The position numbers and the translations under genes are program-made. From Prosthecobacter vanneervenii (GTDB lineage Bacteria; Verrucomicrobiota; Verrucomicrobiia; Verrucomicrobiales; Verrucomicrobiaceae), in the NCBI RefSeq assembly GCF_014203095.1, contig NZ_JACHIG010000002.1, forward strand, positions 53,695 through 117,694: 64,000 nt of DNA, in the 5' to 3' direction. A model generated the notes under the pieces. That model searched no databases. It was given only the letters and a program-made list of their open reading frames with translations, and was not told where the DNA came from. This document shows, in pieces, positions 41,952-50,521 of the stretch; within the stretch, counting starts at the first letter, position 1; each line of letters starts with the position of its first letter.

Positions 41952-42332
41952 GTGCGTACACCCCTCCGGAGAAGTTGGAGAAATTGGAGAAGTTTCTCCC
42001 GAGCATGCACCACATGTGCGTACACCCCTCCGGAGAAGTTGGAGAAATTGGAGAAGTTTCTCCCGAGCATGCACCACGTGTGCGTACACCCCTCCGGAGA
42101 AGTTGGAGAAATTGGAGAAGTTTCTCCTGAGCTTGCACCGCGTGTGCGTACCCCCCCCCGGAGAAGTTGGAGAAATTGGAGAAGTTTCTCCCGAGCATGC
42201 ACCACGTGTGCGTACACCCCTCCGGAGAAGTTGGAGAAATTGGAGAAGTTTCTCCTGAGCTTGCACCGCGTGTGCGTACCCCCCCCCCGGAGAAGTTGGA
42301 GAAATTGGAGAAGTTTCTCCGGTGGGTTGCGT
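41952..42332 (-). repeat. Six tandem 64-bp family A units
   Basis: GTGCGTACNCCCC starts at 41952, 42016, 42080, 42144, 42208 and 42272, a constant 64-bp step. Each unit has CCGGAGAAGTTGGAGAAATTGGAGAAGTTTCTCC followed by a spacer of about 18 nt ending in TGCACCRC. Units alternate between two spacer versions (GAGCATGCACCAC and GAGCTTGCACCGC). A family B copy in the same orientation closes the array at about 42335-42377. The units are inverted with respect to the single copies at 41.0-41.5 kb. Confidence 0.92.
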
Positions 42333-42780
42333 GTGTGTACCCCCTGGCGAGGAAATGGAGGAAATGAGGAAGTCTGCAGGCGGTGGTGCTGGCGGCAGCA
42401 TCGTGGTCCGCACAGTCCTTTGTGCGGCTCGTGCCCCCCAGCAGCACATCCTCTGCCCAAAACTCCGCAAAGAAGCCTGTTCCATCACAAACAGGATCAG
42501 CCTTGGTTCTGCGCACACAGACGGTGATTCGCACATCAGCGTGCTTGCGCGCCGCACAGAGGACTGTGCGGACCACGATGGAAGACCAGCCTGCGGCGCT
42601 GTTTGTCCTACCAGCGTGCCTGCCACCCGGCAGACCACGGCGGCTGGAGGACCAGCCGCCCTACATGCGCTGGGCCTGCGAGCGCCCAGCGCGAGAAGGT
42701 AGGGAGGGCTGTCCCCAGCCCTCCGCCTTCGGAGCCCTGTGCCTGCTAGAAACCCACTCGCACTGAGAGCCGGTCATCCT

Positions 42781-42867
42781 TCTCTTCCTCCTACTCTTCC
42801 TCCTACTCCTACTCTTCCTCTCGGAAAGGGAGGAGGAGTAAGAGTAAGAGTAGGAGGAAGAGGAAGA
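42781..42867. repeat. Long polypyrimidine/polypurine hairpin
   Basis: About 42 pyrimidines (CTCTTCCTCCTACTCTT-rich) are followed after CGG by about 44 purines (GAGTAAGAGTAGGAGGAAGAGG-rich). The two arms are imperfectly complementary over most of their length. It lies about 140 bp past the stop of the alpha-oxoamine synthase gene and could act as its terminator or form triplex DNA. Confidence 0.7.
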
Positions 42868-43005
42868 TGGCAGCTAGCGTTGAGGGATGACCTACGTGGG
42901 TGCTCTCCCTGCGACAGACCACGGCGGCTGGAGACCAGCCGCCCTACCTGCGCTGGGCCAGAACGACCAGCGCCGGGCATGCGGGTGCTCTGGACTTGCT
43001 CCGCC

Positions 43006-44223
43006 TCAGATAATCCCAAGTTCCTTGCCCACCATCTGGAACTTCTCCAGCGCGCGGTCGATCTGCGCAAAGGTGTGCGTGGCCATGAGGCTGACGCGCA
43101 GGATCTCCTCTCCGGGCGGCACGCCGGGGGGAATGACAGGATTGACAAACACGCCTTCGTCCTGCAGGCGGCGGCAGAAGGCGAAGGTCTTCATGGTATC
43201 GCGCACATAGACGGGCAGGATGGGCGTCTCCGTGGCACCGAGCGTGAACCCAGCGCTGAGCAGCCCCTGCTTCATGCGGGCGGTATTGGCCCAGAGCTGC
43301 TGCATGCGCTCGGGCTCGGAGATCATGATGCGCAGCGCAGCGAGCGCGGCGGCCACGTTGGCGGGGCTCATGCTGGCGCTGAAGACGAGCGGGCGGGAGT
43401 GGTGGCGCAGGTAGTCGATGGTGTCTGAATCCCCCGCGATGAAGCCGCCCAGGCTGGCGAGCGATTTGCTGAAGGTGCCCATGATGAGGTGCACATCGTC
43501 CACCAGGCCAAAGTGGGACGCGGTGCCGGAGCCGTGCTCACCGAGCACGCCGAGACTGTGCGCGTCGTCCACCATGATGACGGCATCGTACTGCTTGGCC
43601 AGTTTCACCAGTTCGGGCAGCTTGATGATGTCTCCCTCCATGCTGAAGACGCCGTCCACCACGATGATCTTGGGGGCCTCCGGGGGCAGATGCGCCAGGC
43701 GGCGCGCCAGGGAGGTCATGTCATTGTGGGAAAAGAGGAAGGTCTTGCCTGGAGACATCTGGCAGCCAGCGGCGAGGCTGGCGTGGTTGGCGCGGTCGGC
43801 GAGGATGCAGTCCTCCCGCCCCACGATGGCGCTGATGACACCCAGATTCACCTGAAAGCCGGTGCTGTAGAGCAACACGTCTTCTTTTTTCATGAGCTGC
43901 GCCAGCTCGCGCTCCAGCTGCACATGAATGTCCAGCGTGCCATTGAGAAAGCGGGAGCCCGCACAACCGCTGCCGTACTTCTGCACGGCCTCGCACACGG
44001 CCTCCTTGATGCGCGGGTCATTGGTCAGGCCCAGGTAGCTGTTGGAGCCCAGCATGAGCACCTGCTGGCCATTGATGATGACCTCGGTGTCCTGCGCGGA
44101 GGAGATCTCCCGGAAGTAGGGGTAGATGCCTGCTTCACGCACAGCCTGAAGGTCTCCCACCGCTCGGAATTTACGGACCTTGTCAAACAACGGCAGGGAG
44201 GAAGGAGCGTGAGATGTGGGCAT
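43006..44223 (-). CDS. Alpha-oxoamine synthase (serine palmitoyltransferase-like)
   Basis: The product is 405 residues from the ATG at 44223; a GTG at 44253 would add 10. It is a PLP-dependent fold-type I enzyme of the AONS/KBL/SPT family. [28 protein letters not shown] and [11 protein letters not shown] come before the catalytic core. [14 protein letters not shown] (PLP-binding Asp and His) and the Lys in [13 protein letters not shown] follow. It condenses an amino acid with an acyl-CoA. The N-terminal extension ([11 protein letters not shown], then GIYPYFREI) and the absence of bio or tdh neighbours favour serine palmitoyltransferase over KBL or BioF. Bacterial SPT starts sphingolipid synthesis. 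Assignment is by pattern and not certain. Confidence 0.82.
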   Translation of the reverse strand: MPTSHAPSSLPLFDKVRKFRAVGDLQAVREAGIYPYFREISSAQDTEVIINGQQVLMLGSNSYLGLTNDPRIKEAVCEAVQKYGSGCAGSRFLNGTLDIHVQLERELAQLMKKEDVLLYSTGFQVNLGVISAIVGREDCILADRANHASLAAGCQMSPGKTFLFSHNDMTSLARRLAHLPPEAPKIIVVDGVFSMEGDIIKLPELVKLAKQYDAVIMVDDAHSLGVLGEHGSGTASHFGLVDDVHLIMGTFSKSLASLGGFIAGDSDTIDYLRHHSRPLVFSASMSPANVAAALAALRIMISEPERMQQLWANTARMKQGLLSAGFTLGATETPILPVYVRDTMKTFAFCRRLQDEGVFVNPVIPPGVPPGEEILRVSLMATHTFAQIDRALEKFQMVGKELGII

Positions 44224-44330
44224 CGGGGCGTAGTTAGAGACCGAAAATGCCACTGGAACGCCTGCTGTCCATGACCTCCTGATAGGAACAAACCACTACC
44301 CCAAATCAAGACATAGGCTTAATGCCCATT

Positions 44331-45875
44331 TTAATCCAGCGACCGCTTAGGCGGCGCAATGATCACTGCGGGTGCGGTGCCATTGGGCGCAGGCGGCGGA
44401 GGCGTGGGGGCGGTGCGCTGGATCTCGTAGCCAGTGATGTTTACGGTCAGATCCAGCTTGGCCAAAAAGTCCCAGGTGGCTGCCACTCCGACGTCATCGG
44501 CGATTTTTCGCGCCTCCAGGTAGGTGTCAAAGGCATCCTTCATCACCTGAAAGATGGCCACGCCATTGGGGTCGGCCTTGATGTCCCGCAGCAGGCGGAT
44601 GTAGGCGGAGTTTGGCTGCTTCATGGCCTCCACGCTCTCACCACCGCCACCTTTGGGTGTGAGCGCCAGCTGCACATAGGGCAGCGTGGGCAGCACCTTG
44701 GGCTCAAAGGCATAGGAGCCTGAGAGCAGCGGGCTGGTGGCCGCGCGCTTCAGCATGGCCATGATGCGTGTGGCATCATAGATGGTGCGGGCCTTGCTCA
44801 CATTTTCGATGCTCGGCACCTTGGCCAGATCGTGGAAGTATTTAAGCACATCCTTCGGCGTGGCCTTGACCTCCTGCGTCAGTGCCCCCCAGGAGAAGCT
44901 GATCTTGCCATTGGCGGCGCTGGCTTTGATCACCGGCTTGGCGGGATCGGCGGAGGGTTCCATCTTCACCCACTTCGTCACGTCCCCCTTGGTGGCAGTG
45001 GCGATGGCATCAGCCACGGCGGCCATGGGCTTGCGAGTGACCACGGCCAGGTCCGCGATGGCCCCTAGAAGCTGCTTGGTGGGCTGCACGCCGCCTTCTG
45101 CCAGCGCCTTGTAGGCCAGCGCCAGATACTCCATCTGCACATGATCCACCAGCGGGGCGATGTCCGGCCAGGCCTTCTGTGCCGCACCTGCATTGCCCAA
45201 GATGCCCTCCAGCAGCTTGGCAAAGGGCGCGTACTCCACCTTTTGATATTCGAGCTGTGACTTCACCTTTTCCATGCCATCGAGGATGGGCTGGAGGAAC
45301 TTGCCCTGGTGAAAGCTCAGGATGCCCTGCCGTGCCACGAGAATGCGTGTCTCGTCCGGTTTTTCAGGATAGGCGCGCGGATTGGGCAGGCGTACATATT
45401 TGGGCGGCTGCGGCACATAGACGGGCGTCTTGTCCAGCAGGGCCTTCAGGCGCTCCACCTCGGCCATCATCTTGTCTGTCTCGGCCTTGCTGGCGGTGCG
45501 CTCCTTGCGGCGCTGGTCCAGCTGCTTCTGGAAGGCGTCCAGGTCCATGAATTTGACCTTGGCCTGCGTGTCTGCGGTGTCCACGGTCTTCAGCTCTTCG
45601 ACGACCTTCTTCAGCTTGGCCTCGGCCTGCTTCTGGTCTTCCTCCAGCTTTTCAGGATCGATTTTTTCAGGCAGCTTCTGCACATCCTGCTGGATCTGCT
45701 GAAACTCCTCTTTTGTCACAGGCGGCAGGTCTGAGAGCACCTTCTTCACCGCGTCTGCCACGCTAAGTCCCACCATGACGAGCACGATGATGAGCACGCC
45801 CACGACGTTGGTCATCGTGTCCATCAAGGCGACGAACGGCAGTTCCTGCTCTTCGTGTGGTTTGCGTTTCGACAT
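44331..45875 (-). CDS. ExbD/MotB-like protein with long coiled coil
   Basis: The product is 514 residues. The N-terminus ELPFVALMDTMTNVVGVLIIVLVMVG is a MotB/ExbD-type helix with the conserved Asp at its start (LMDTM, about residue 19). A predicted coiled coil follows (about 55-160), then a large alpha-helical domain (about 195-480) and a Pro-rich end. It is the third gene of a unit with another ExbD-like protein (6 bp upstream) and a MotA/ExbB-like channel. Such pairs couple ion flow to mechanical work across the envelope. The C-terminal domain is not a peptidoglycan-binding OmpA fold; family unrecognised. Confidence 0.75.
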   Translation of the reverse strand: MSKRKPHEEQELPFVALMDTMTNVVGVLIIVLVMVGLSVADAVKKVLSDLPPVTKEEFQQIQQDVQKLPEKIDPEKLEEDQKQAEAKLKKVVEELKTVDTADTQAKVKFMDLDAFQKQLDQRRKERTASKAETDKMMAEVERLKALLDKTPVYVPQPPKYVRLPNPRAYPEKPDETRILVARQGILSFHQGKFLQPILDGMEKVKSQLEYQKVEYAPFAKLLEGILGNAGAAQKAWPDIAPLVDHVQMEYLALAYKALAEGGVQPTKQLLGAIADLAVVTRKPMAAVADAIATATKGDVTKWVKMEPSADPAKPVIKASAANGKISFSWGALTQEVKATPKDVLKYFHDLAKVPSIENVSKARTIYDATRIMAMLKRAATSPLLSGSYAFEPKVLPTLPYVQLALTPKGGGGESVEAMKQPNSAYIRLLRDIKADPNGVAIFQVMKDAFDTYLEARKIADDVGVAATWDFLAKLDLTVNITGYEIQRTAPTPPPPAPNGTAPAVIIAPPKRSLD

Positions 45876-45881
45876 GGCGCT

Positions 45882-46832
45882 TCAGGCGGCTTTCTTGGGT
45901 GGCGGATTTCCGGGGGGAGGAGGCGTGGGCTTGGGGGTGGGAGTGGGAGCGGGTGCCGGGGCCGGAGCTGGAGCCGCAGAGGGTGGCGGCGGAAGGGTGC
46001 CACGGAATTTGCTGAAGAGCGCCAGATCTAGCACACCGCGCCCGGGGATGGGCAGCTTGCCCACGCGCACCTTGTAGTCGTTTTCAGCGCGGCCAGCGCC
46101 GTTGTTAAAGGCCCCCTGCCCGTCATCGCGGATGAGGAAGAGCACCAGTGACTTGGGGTCTTTGGCCAGTTCGGTCAGAAAGTAATTATACACCGGGTCT
46201 GCCACCACCACGGCGGCGGAGGCGCTCAGCGGGTAGTCCTCTCCCCACGCGCCTAGAATCTTGAGCCCGCTGCCGGAGGCCTCCACAAAGTACACCTTGG
46301 TATCTGGAGCCATGCCGCTGCCAGAGGGCTGCACCACCACGGGTGGCAGGCGCTTCTCCGGAGGCACATCGCGCTTCTTCAGCTCGGCCATCAGCGCGGC
46401 GATCTCCTTCTTGCTTTCCGCCTGCTGCTTCTTCATGCCTTCAAGTTCCAGCATGAGGTCATCCAGCTCCTTCTGCATGCGCTGGCTGATCTTTTCATTC
46501 TCCTGCTGCATCTCCTTGGAGGTGTCCAGCAGCTTGCGCAGCTTGATGAAGCGCTGCTCCTTTTCCTCGATCTGCTCCTGCAGCTTTTGCAGGGAGGCGA
46601 TCTTCTCCTTGAGAGACTCCGCCTGCTCTTTGCGCTCGGCGATCTCCTTGCGCATGCGGCGGGCGTCTTCGGCCATCTGCACCTCCTCCGGCGTGCGCCC
46701 CTCCACCTGCTGCGTCTGGGACACGCACAGCACCACGATGAAGAGGATGAGCACCCCGATCAGCGAGCAGAGGATGTCCAGAAACGGCACCAGCAGGATC
46801 TCGTCTTTGGCACCATGTCGGCGTTTGGCCAT
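45882..46832 (-). CDS. ExbD/MotB-like protein, shorter paralogue
   Basis: The product is 316 residues. The N-terminal helix ILLVPFLDILCSLIGVLILFIVVL has the family Asp (FLDIL, about residue 18). A coiled coil (about 45-155, KEIAERKEQAESLKEKI) leads to a small alpha/beta domain (about 175-275) with VYFVEASGSGLKIL and VLFLIRDDGQGAF. The tail is Ala/Pro-rich (about 280-316). The gene lies between the channel gene (51 bp) and the larger ExbD-like gene (6 bp). Two different ExbD/MotB-type subunits for a single channel gene suggest a mixed stator. Confidence 0.75.
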   Translation of the reverse strand: MAKRRHGAKDEILLVPFLDILCSLIGVLILFIVVLCVSQTQQVEGRTPEEVQMAEDARRMRKEIAERKEQAESLKEKIASLQKLQEQIEEKEQRFIKLRKLLDTSKEMQQENEKISQRMQKELDDLMLELEGMKKQQAESKKEIAALMAELKKRDVPPEKRLPPVVVQPSGSGMAPDTKVYFVEASGSGLKILGAWGEDYPLSASAAVVVADPVYNYFLTELAKDPKSLVLFLIRDDGQGAFNNGAGRAENDYKVRVGKLPIPGRGVLDLALFSKFRGTLPPPPSAAPAPAPAPAPTPTPKPTPPPPGNPPPKKAA

Positions 46833-46883
46833 GATCTCAGAGGAGGAAGATGAAAAGGAGGAGTGGGAGGGATGGGGTGGCGG

Positions 46884-48350
46884 TTACTTGCTGCTGAACC
46901 AGCCCTTCTTCTTCACCTGATGAATCAGGATCTGCTTGCCGCCGAGCTCGGAGAGCAGCGAATTGAGAGACTGGATGCCGCTGGCCAGCGCACGGGTGTA
47001 GTCGGTGGTGGTCTTCACGCTGTCCTTCACCGCATTGGTCATGTCTTCGCGCATGCGGTTCAGCGTCATGGCAAATTCCGCATCCACGCGCTGCTGATGC
47101 GCGGCGGCGCGCTTGTCCAGATTGTCGGCCTGCTCCTTGATCTGCCTGGAGAGCGCATTGAGGTCCACCAGGAAGTCCTTCTGCGCATTGGCCACCGCCT
47201 TCACCAGCGTGTCCATGATGCCTGCGGTGTCACCGCCGGCGATGCTGCCGCCGTCATTCAGGCGCGGGAGCAGCACCTCATTGCAAAAGGCGTCGATGTC
47301 ATTGAGGCAATCGTCCTCAGACTTCATCATCGCATTCAGCGGGAAGTTCAGGCTCATGGCCAGCACGAGGCCGAGCAGCGTGGCGTCAAATGCCGTGCCC
47401 AGACCACCCGTCACGGCACCCAGCGTGGACGTCACCTGCTTGAGGTCCGTCATGTTGCTGAAGTTCATCCCGCCGATGGCGTGGGAGAGACCGATGACGG
47501 TGCCGATGAAGCCCAGGATGGGGATGGCCCAGAGGAAGGCCTTGAGCAGCGAGTAGCTGCCGCCGATGCGCATGCTGTCGATGTCCGACTGGCTGGAGAG
47601 CATGTTGGAGACATCGCCCGTGTTCTGCTTCACCTCAAAGAGCTCCAGCGCCTTGCGGATGCGGTTCACCATCATGCTGTCGCGCAGGCGGTGCGGCAGC
47701 TTGTAGAGGTTGTCGATGAAGTGGCCCACGTTGTCGCGGTTGATCTCCGCGCCCAGCTCCCACGGCAGCACGTCCAGAAGCAGGGCTTTGCGCTGGTGGC
47801 GCAGCTTCTGCAGCTTGAGGTAAAGGATGGACATGGACCACGTGAAGAAGAGCGTGTTCGTAAAGCTCACGAGCATGTGCTTGAAGAACAGCGATGCCAC
47901 AAACTGCATTGTGGTGTAGGTGGCGGGCGCGGTGCTCTCTGGTGCCTTGAAAGGATACAAAATGGCGATCCAGAGGGCAAAGAGCCCGAAACCGATGCCA
48001 AAGCTCAGCAGTGCATTCGGATTCGTGGGATCGATCTCCTCCCACCCGCCGCGCTCCCCCTGATGCTGCTGCGTTGTGGTGTTGCCAATGATCGGCTGGG
48101 GCGGTGCGCTGGCACCATGCTCATACTCGGCGCCAAAGGCATCGTTCTCCACCGGGGCCGGAGGCGTGATGCCGCCGCTGGGCGCAGGCAGACCGGAAGG
48201 CGAAGGCAGGCCCGAAGGTGCTGGCAGCCCTGCTCCCGCCATGGCCGGAATGCTCAGCTTGGTGTCGCATCCAGGGCAGCGTACAATTTTACCAGCCATC
48301 TCGGGCTCGGCCTTGAGCTGCATGTCACATGTAGGGCATTTGAACGTCAC
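46884..48350 (-). CDS. MotA/TolQ/ExbB-like channel with N-terminal zinc ribbon
   Basis: The product is 488 residues. It starts with a zinc ribbon (C5, C8, C25, C28: CPTC and CPGC) of the type seen in verrucomicrobial and planctomycete proteins, then a Pro-rich linker (about 40-95). Transmembrane helices follow at about 112-132, 150-172, 273-293 and 322-345. The MotA/ExbB core is visible in ILGFIGTVIGLSHAIGGM and LGTAFDATLLGLVLAMSLNFPL. A C-terminal helical domain closes it. It is the first gene of a unit with two ExbD-like genes. A cytosolic zinc ribbon on an ExbB-type channel is unusual. Confidence 0.85.
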   Translation of the reverse strand: MTFKCPTCDMQLKAEPEMAGKIVRCPGCDTKLSIPAMAGAGLPAPSGLPSPSGLPAPSGGITPPAPVENDAFGAEYEHGASAPPQPIIGNTTTQQHQGERGGWEEIDPTNPNALLSFGIGFGLFALWIAILYPFKAPESTAPATYTTMQFVASLFFKHMLVSFTNTLFFTWSMSILYLKLQKLRHQRKALLLDVLPWELGAEINRDNVGHFIDNLYKLPHRLRDSMMVNRIRKALELFEVKQNTGDVSNMLSSQSDIDSMRIGGSYSLLKAFLWAIPILGFIGTVIGLSHAIGGMNFSNMTDLKQVTSTLGAVTGGLGTAFDATLLGLVLAMSLNFPLNAMMKSEDDCLNDIDAFCNEVLLPRLNDGGSIAGGDTAGIMDTLVKAVANAQKDFLVDLNALSRQIKEQADNLDKRAAAHQQRVDAEFAMTLNRMREDMTNAVKDSVKTTTDYTRALASGIQSLNSLLSELGGKQILIHQVKKKGWFSSK

Positions 48351-48578
48351 TGATGATTTCCTCCTGAGTGTGTTTTGAAATGAAAGCGCTGGGGTCTGAC
48401 GAGAACGTACTCAAACCCATGATCATTTCTTGGGGTGAAATCCAGTGAAGCTGTAAAGATACCAGTGTACCTGACAAAAAGGTACCAGAGAACCGGCCAA
48501 ATGTATCACTTTTGACCAAGCCTCATGGAAGCTCGAAAAAGGAGGTGGTATTTGGCGCTACGCACATGCCCAAAACAG

Positions 48579-49210
48579 GCAGGGCGCTTGGTCCTCCAAG
48601 CACCGTCTCTCGCAGGCTGATGGACACTCTTGATGCCACGTGACCAGCTTCACCACGCAGACCTCTCGCGGCTGGTTGAGGACAACCAGCCCTACCCATC
48701 GCGTCATGCACGCTCAACGCATCGCGCATGCCCGGCGCAGGTAGGGCGCTTGGTCCTCCAAGCGCCGTCACCCTCAGGCTGATGGGTTCTCTCGATGCCT
48801 CATACCACATCCACCTCGCAGACCTCTCGCGGCTGGTTGGGGACAACCAGCCCTACCCATCGCGTCATGCACGCTGAACGCATCGCGCATGCCCGGCGCA
48901 GGTAGGGCGCTTGGTCCTCCAAGCGCCGTCGCTCGCAGGCTGATTGGTTCTCTCGATGCCTCATACCACATCCACCTCGCAGACCTCTCGCGGCTGGTTG
49001 GGGACAACCAGCCCTACCCATCGCGTCATGCACGCTCAACGCATCGCGCATGCCCGGCGCAGGTAGGGCGCTTGGTCCTCCAAGCGCCGTTTCTCGCAGG
49101 CTGATGGGTTCTCTCGATGCCGCATGACTGCTCCACCTCACAGACCTCTCGCGGCTGGTTGGGGACAACCAGCCCTACCCTGCAACCAGCCCTACCCTGC
49201 AACCAGCCCT
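48579..49210. repeat. REP-like array, four units of about 161 bp
   Basis: The palindrome GGGCGCTTGGTCCTCCAAGCRCC recurs with anchors at about 48581, 48743, 48904 and 49065 (161-162 bp apart). Each copy is followed about 75-90 bp later by a second palindrome, GGCTGGTTGRGGACAACCAGCC. The last copy degenerates into repeats of CAACCAGCCCT before the ftsY stop. Related palindromes occur at 41083, 42639 and 42923. The frames over this area are repeat artefacts, not genes. Confidence 0.9.
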
Positions 49211-49217
49211 GCCTTGC

Positions 49218-50063
49218 CTACAACAGCTCCTCAACAAAACGCTTGGAATCAAACGGCTGAAAATCCTCCGCCTTCTCTCCGAGGCCGATGAACCTTGTGG
49301 GCACGCCGAGTTCCTGCTGAATGGGCACCAGCACGCCGCCTTTGCCACTGCCGTCCAGCTTGGTGACGATGACGCCGGTCAGGGGAATCGCTTTATGGAA
49401 TTCGCGTGCCTGCTGCAGCGCATTGCCGCCTGTGGTGGCATCGCAGACCAGCAGCACTTCATGCGGTGAGCTGGTATCTTTGCGCCCGAGGATGCGATGG
49501 ATCTTCTTGAGCTCCTCCATCAGATTGTGCTTCGTGTGGAGGCGGCCTGCGGTGTCGCAGATGAGGAAGTCGGCTTCTGTTTTCACCGCTTTTTCGTAGC
49601 CGTCAAAACACACGGCTGCGGGGTCGCAGTTCGGCGGTCCTTTGACCAGCGGGATCTGCAGGCGCTCAGACCAGACGGTGAGCTGCTCCACAGCAGCGGC
49701 GCGGAAGGTGTCTGCAGCGGCCAGCACGATCTTGTAGCCGCGCTTGTGCAGCAGGTTGGCCAGCTTGGCGGTGCTGGTGGTCTTGCCGGTGCCGTTCACT
49801 CCCACGATCAGGAGCACCTTGGGCTTGCCTGGTATGGGCTCCAGCGGCGGCACGGTCTCAGGCAAAATCTTGCGCACATGCTCGCGTGCCACCTGCACGA
49901 TGTCCGCACCGTGCAGCGTGCGCTGGCGTGACTTGAGGTCCTTCACAATCTGCAGCGCCAGACGCGGGCCCAGATCTCCGGAGATGAGGGAGGCCTCCAG
50001 CTCGTCCCAGTCGATGTCGGGCTTGGTGAAGCGCTGAAGGAGGGATTTGAAGAAACCGGCCAT
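49218..50063 (-). CDS. ftsY: Signal recognition particle receptor FtsY
   Basis: The product is 281 residues with the NG domain of SRP GTPases. An N-terminal four-helix part (WDELEASLISGDLG) is followed by GVNGTGKTTSTAKLA (G1), DTFRAAAVEQL (G2), DTAGR (G3), TKLDGSGKGG (G4) and the end GLGEKAEDFQPFDSKRFVE. It lacks the acidic A domain of E. coli FtsY, as many bacteria do. It binds Ffh at the membrane and releases nascent chains to the translocon. The nusB gene lies 9 bp upstream. Confidence 0.96.
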   Translation of the reverse strand: MAGFFKSLLQRFTKPDIDWDELEASLISGDLGPRLALQIVKDLKSRQRTLHGADIVQVAREHVRKILPETVPPLEPIPGKPKVLLIVGVNGTGKTTSTAKLANLLHKRGYKIVLAAADTFRAAAVEQLTVWSERLQIPLVKGPPNCDPAAVCFDGYEKAVKTEADFLICDTAGRLHTKHNLMEELKKIHRILGRKDTSSPHEVLLVCDATTGGNALQQAREFHKAIPLTGVIVTKLDGSGKGGVLVPIQQELGVPTRFIGLGEKAEDFQPFDSKRFVEELL

Positions 50064-50072
50064 GCAGAGGGT

Positions 50073-50519
50073 CTAGGAAGGTTGCGGAGCAGAAGCGGCG
50101 GGAGATCCCGGTTTACGCAGAGACTTGGCCAGCTTGTCCAGCACGCCATTCACAAAGGAGCCGGACTCTCCAGCGCTCAGCGCCTTGGCGATGTCGATGG
50201 CCTCGTTCAGGATCACCGGCGTGGGCACCTCCGGGCAGTAAAGCAGCTCGTAGGACGCCACGCGCAGCACGTTGCGGTCCACGGCGGCCAGACGCTCAAA
50301 GCTGAAGTTTTCGATCTGTTTGGAGATCCCCGTGTCGATCTCCTCCTGATGGGAGAGCACCCCCTGGATCAGGCTTTCGGCAAAGGCACGTGTGGAGGTC
50401 TTGGCGCTGTGCAGCGTCCAGAATGCAGCTGCGTCCTCGGGTTTGGCTTCAGCCCCCTGAAGATCACGGGCAAAGAGAAATTGAATGGCGGCCTCGCGGC
50501 CTTCGCGGCGTCTTCCCAT
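50073..50519 (-). CDS. nusB: Transcription antitermination factor NusB
   Basis: The product is 148 residues, all helical. RREGREAAIQFLFARDL, DRNVLRVASYELLYCPEVP and NEAIDIAKALSAGESGSFVNGVLDKL are the classical NusB segments. NusB binds BoxA RNA with S10 and prevents termination in rRNA operons. It overlaps no gene but sits 2 bp from ribH, a common bacterial ribH-nusB arrangement, followed by ftsY. Confidence 0.96.
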   Translation of the reverse strand: MGRRREGREAAIQFLFARDLQGAEAKPEDAAAFWTLHSAKTSTRAFAESLIQGVLSHQEEIDTGISKQIENFSFERLAAVDRNVLRVASYELLYCPEVPTPVILNEAIDIAKALSAGESGSFVNGVLDKLAKSLRKPGSPAASAPQPS

Positions 50520-50521
50520 GG

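Larger units (their letters stand above)
40945..43005. other. Two-kilobase non-coding region packed with repeats
   Basis: No credible gene. The long frames on both strands here are produced by repeat units and have repetitive, unnatural protein sequence. Three interspersed families are present: A, GGAGAAACTTCTCC-type, at 41020, 41218 and 41459 and, inverted, as the tandem array at 41952; B, GACTTCCTCATTTCCTCC-type, at 40962, 41160 and inverted at about 42335; D, the palindrome GGCGGCTGGTCCTCCAGCCGCC, at 41083, 42639 and 42923. A GC palindrome sits at 41284 and a purine/pyrimidine hairpin at 42781. Confidence 0.75.

Noticed and set aside
41952-42332. CRISPR-like appearance of the 64-bp array
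   Set aside because: The spacers are only about 18 nt and alternate between two near-identical versions, the repeat itself has internal 9-nt periodicity, and no cas gene is near. It is a plain tandem repeat.
41775-42638. Repetitive protein frames across the GGAGAA array (both strands)
   Set aside because: All six frames are open only because the 64-bp units lack stops. The predicted proteins are repeats of NFSNFSNFSGG-type sequence without start signals.
44331-48350. Zorya (ZorAB) defence system
   Set aside because: A MotA-like plus MotB-like pair is present, but no ZorC, ZorD or ZorE-type gene is near, there are two ExbD-like subunits, and a zinc ribbon precedes the channel. It does not match a Zorya locus.
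46863-48353. 496-codon plus-strand frame opposite the MotA-like gene
   Set aside because: Antisense of the channel gene, with composition rich in His, Gln and Arg as in other shadows here; no domain.
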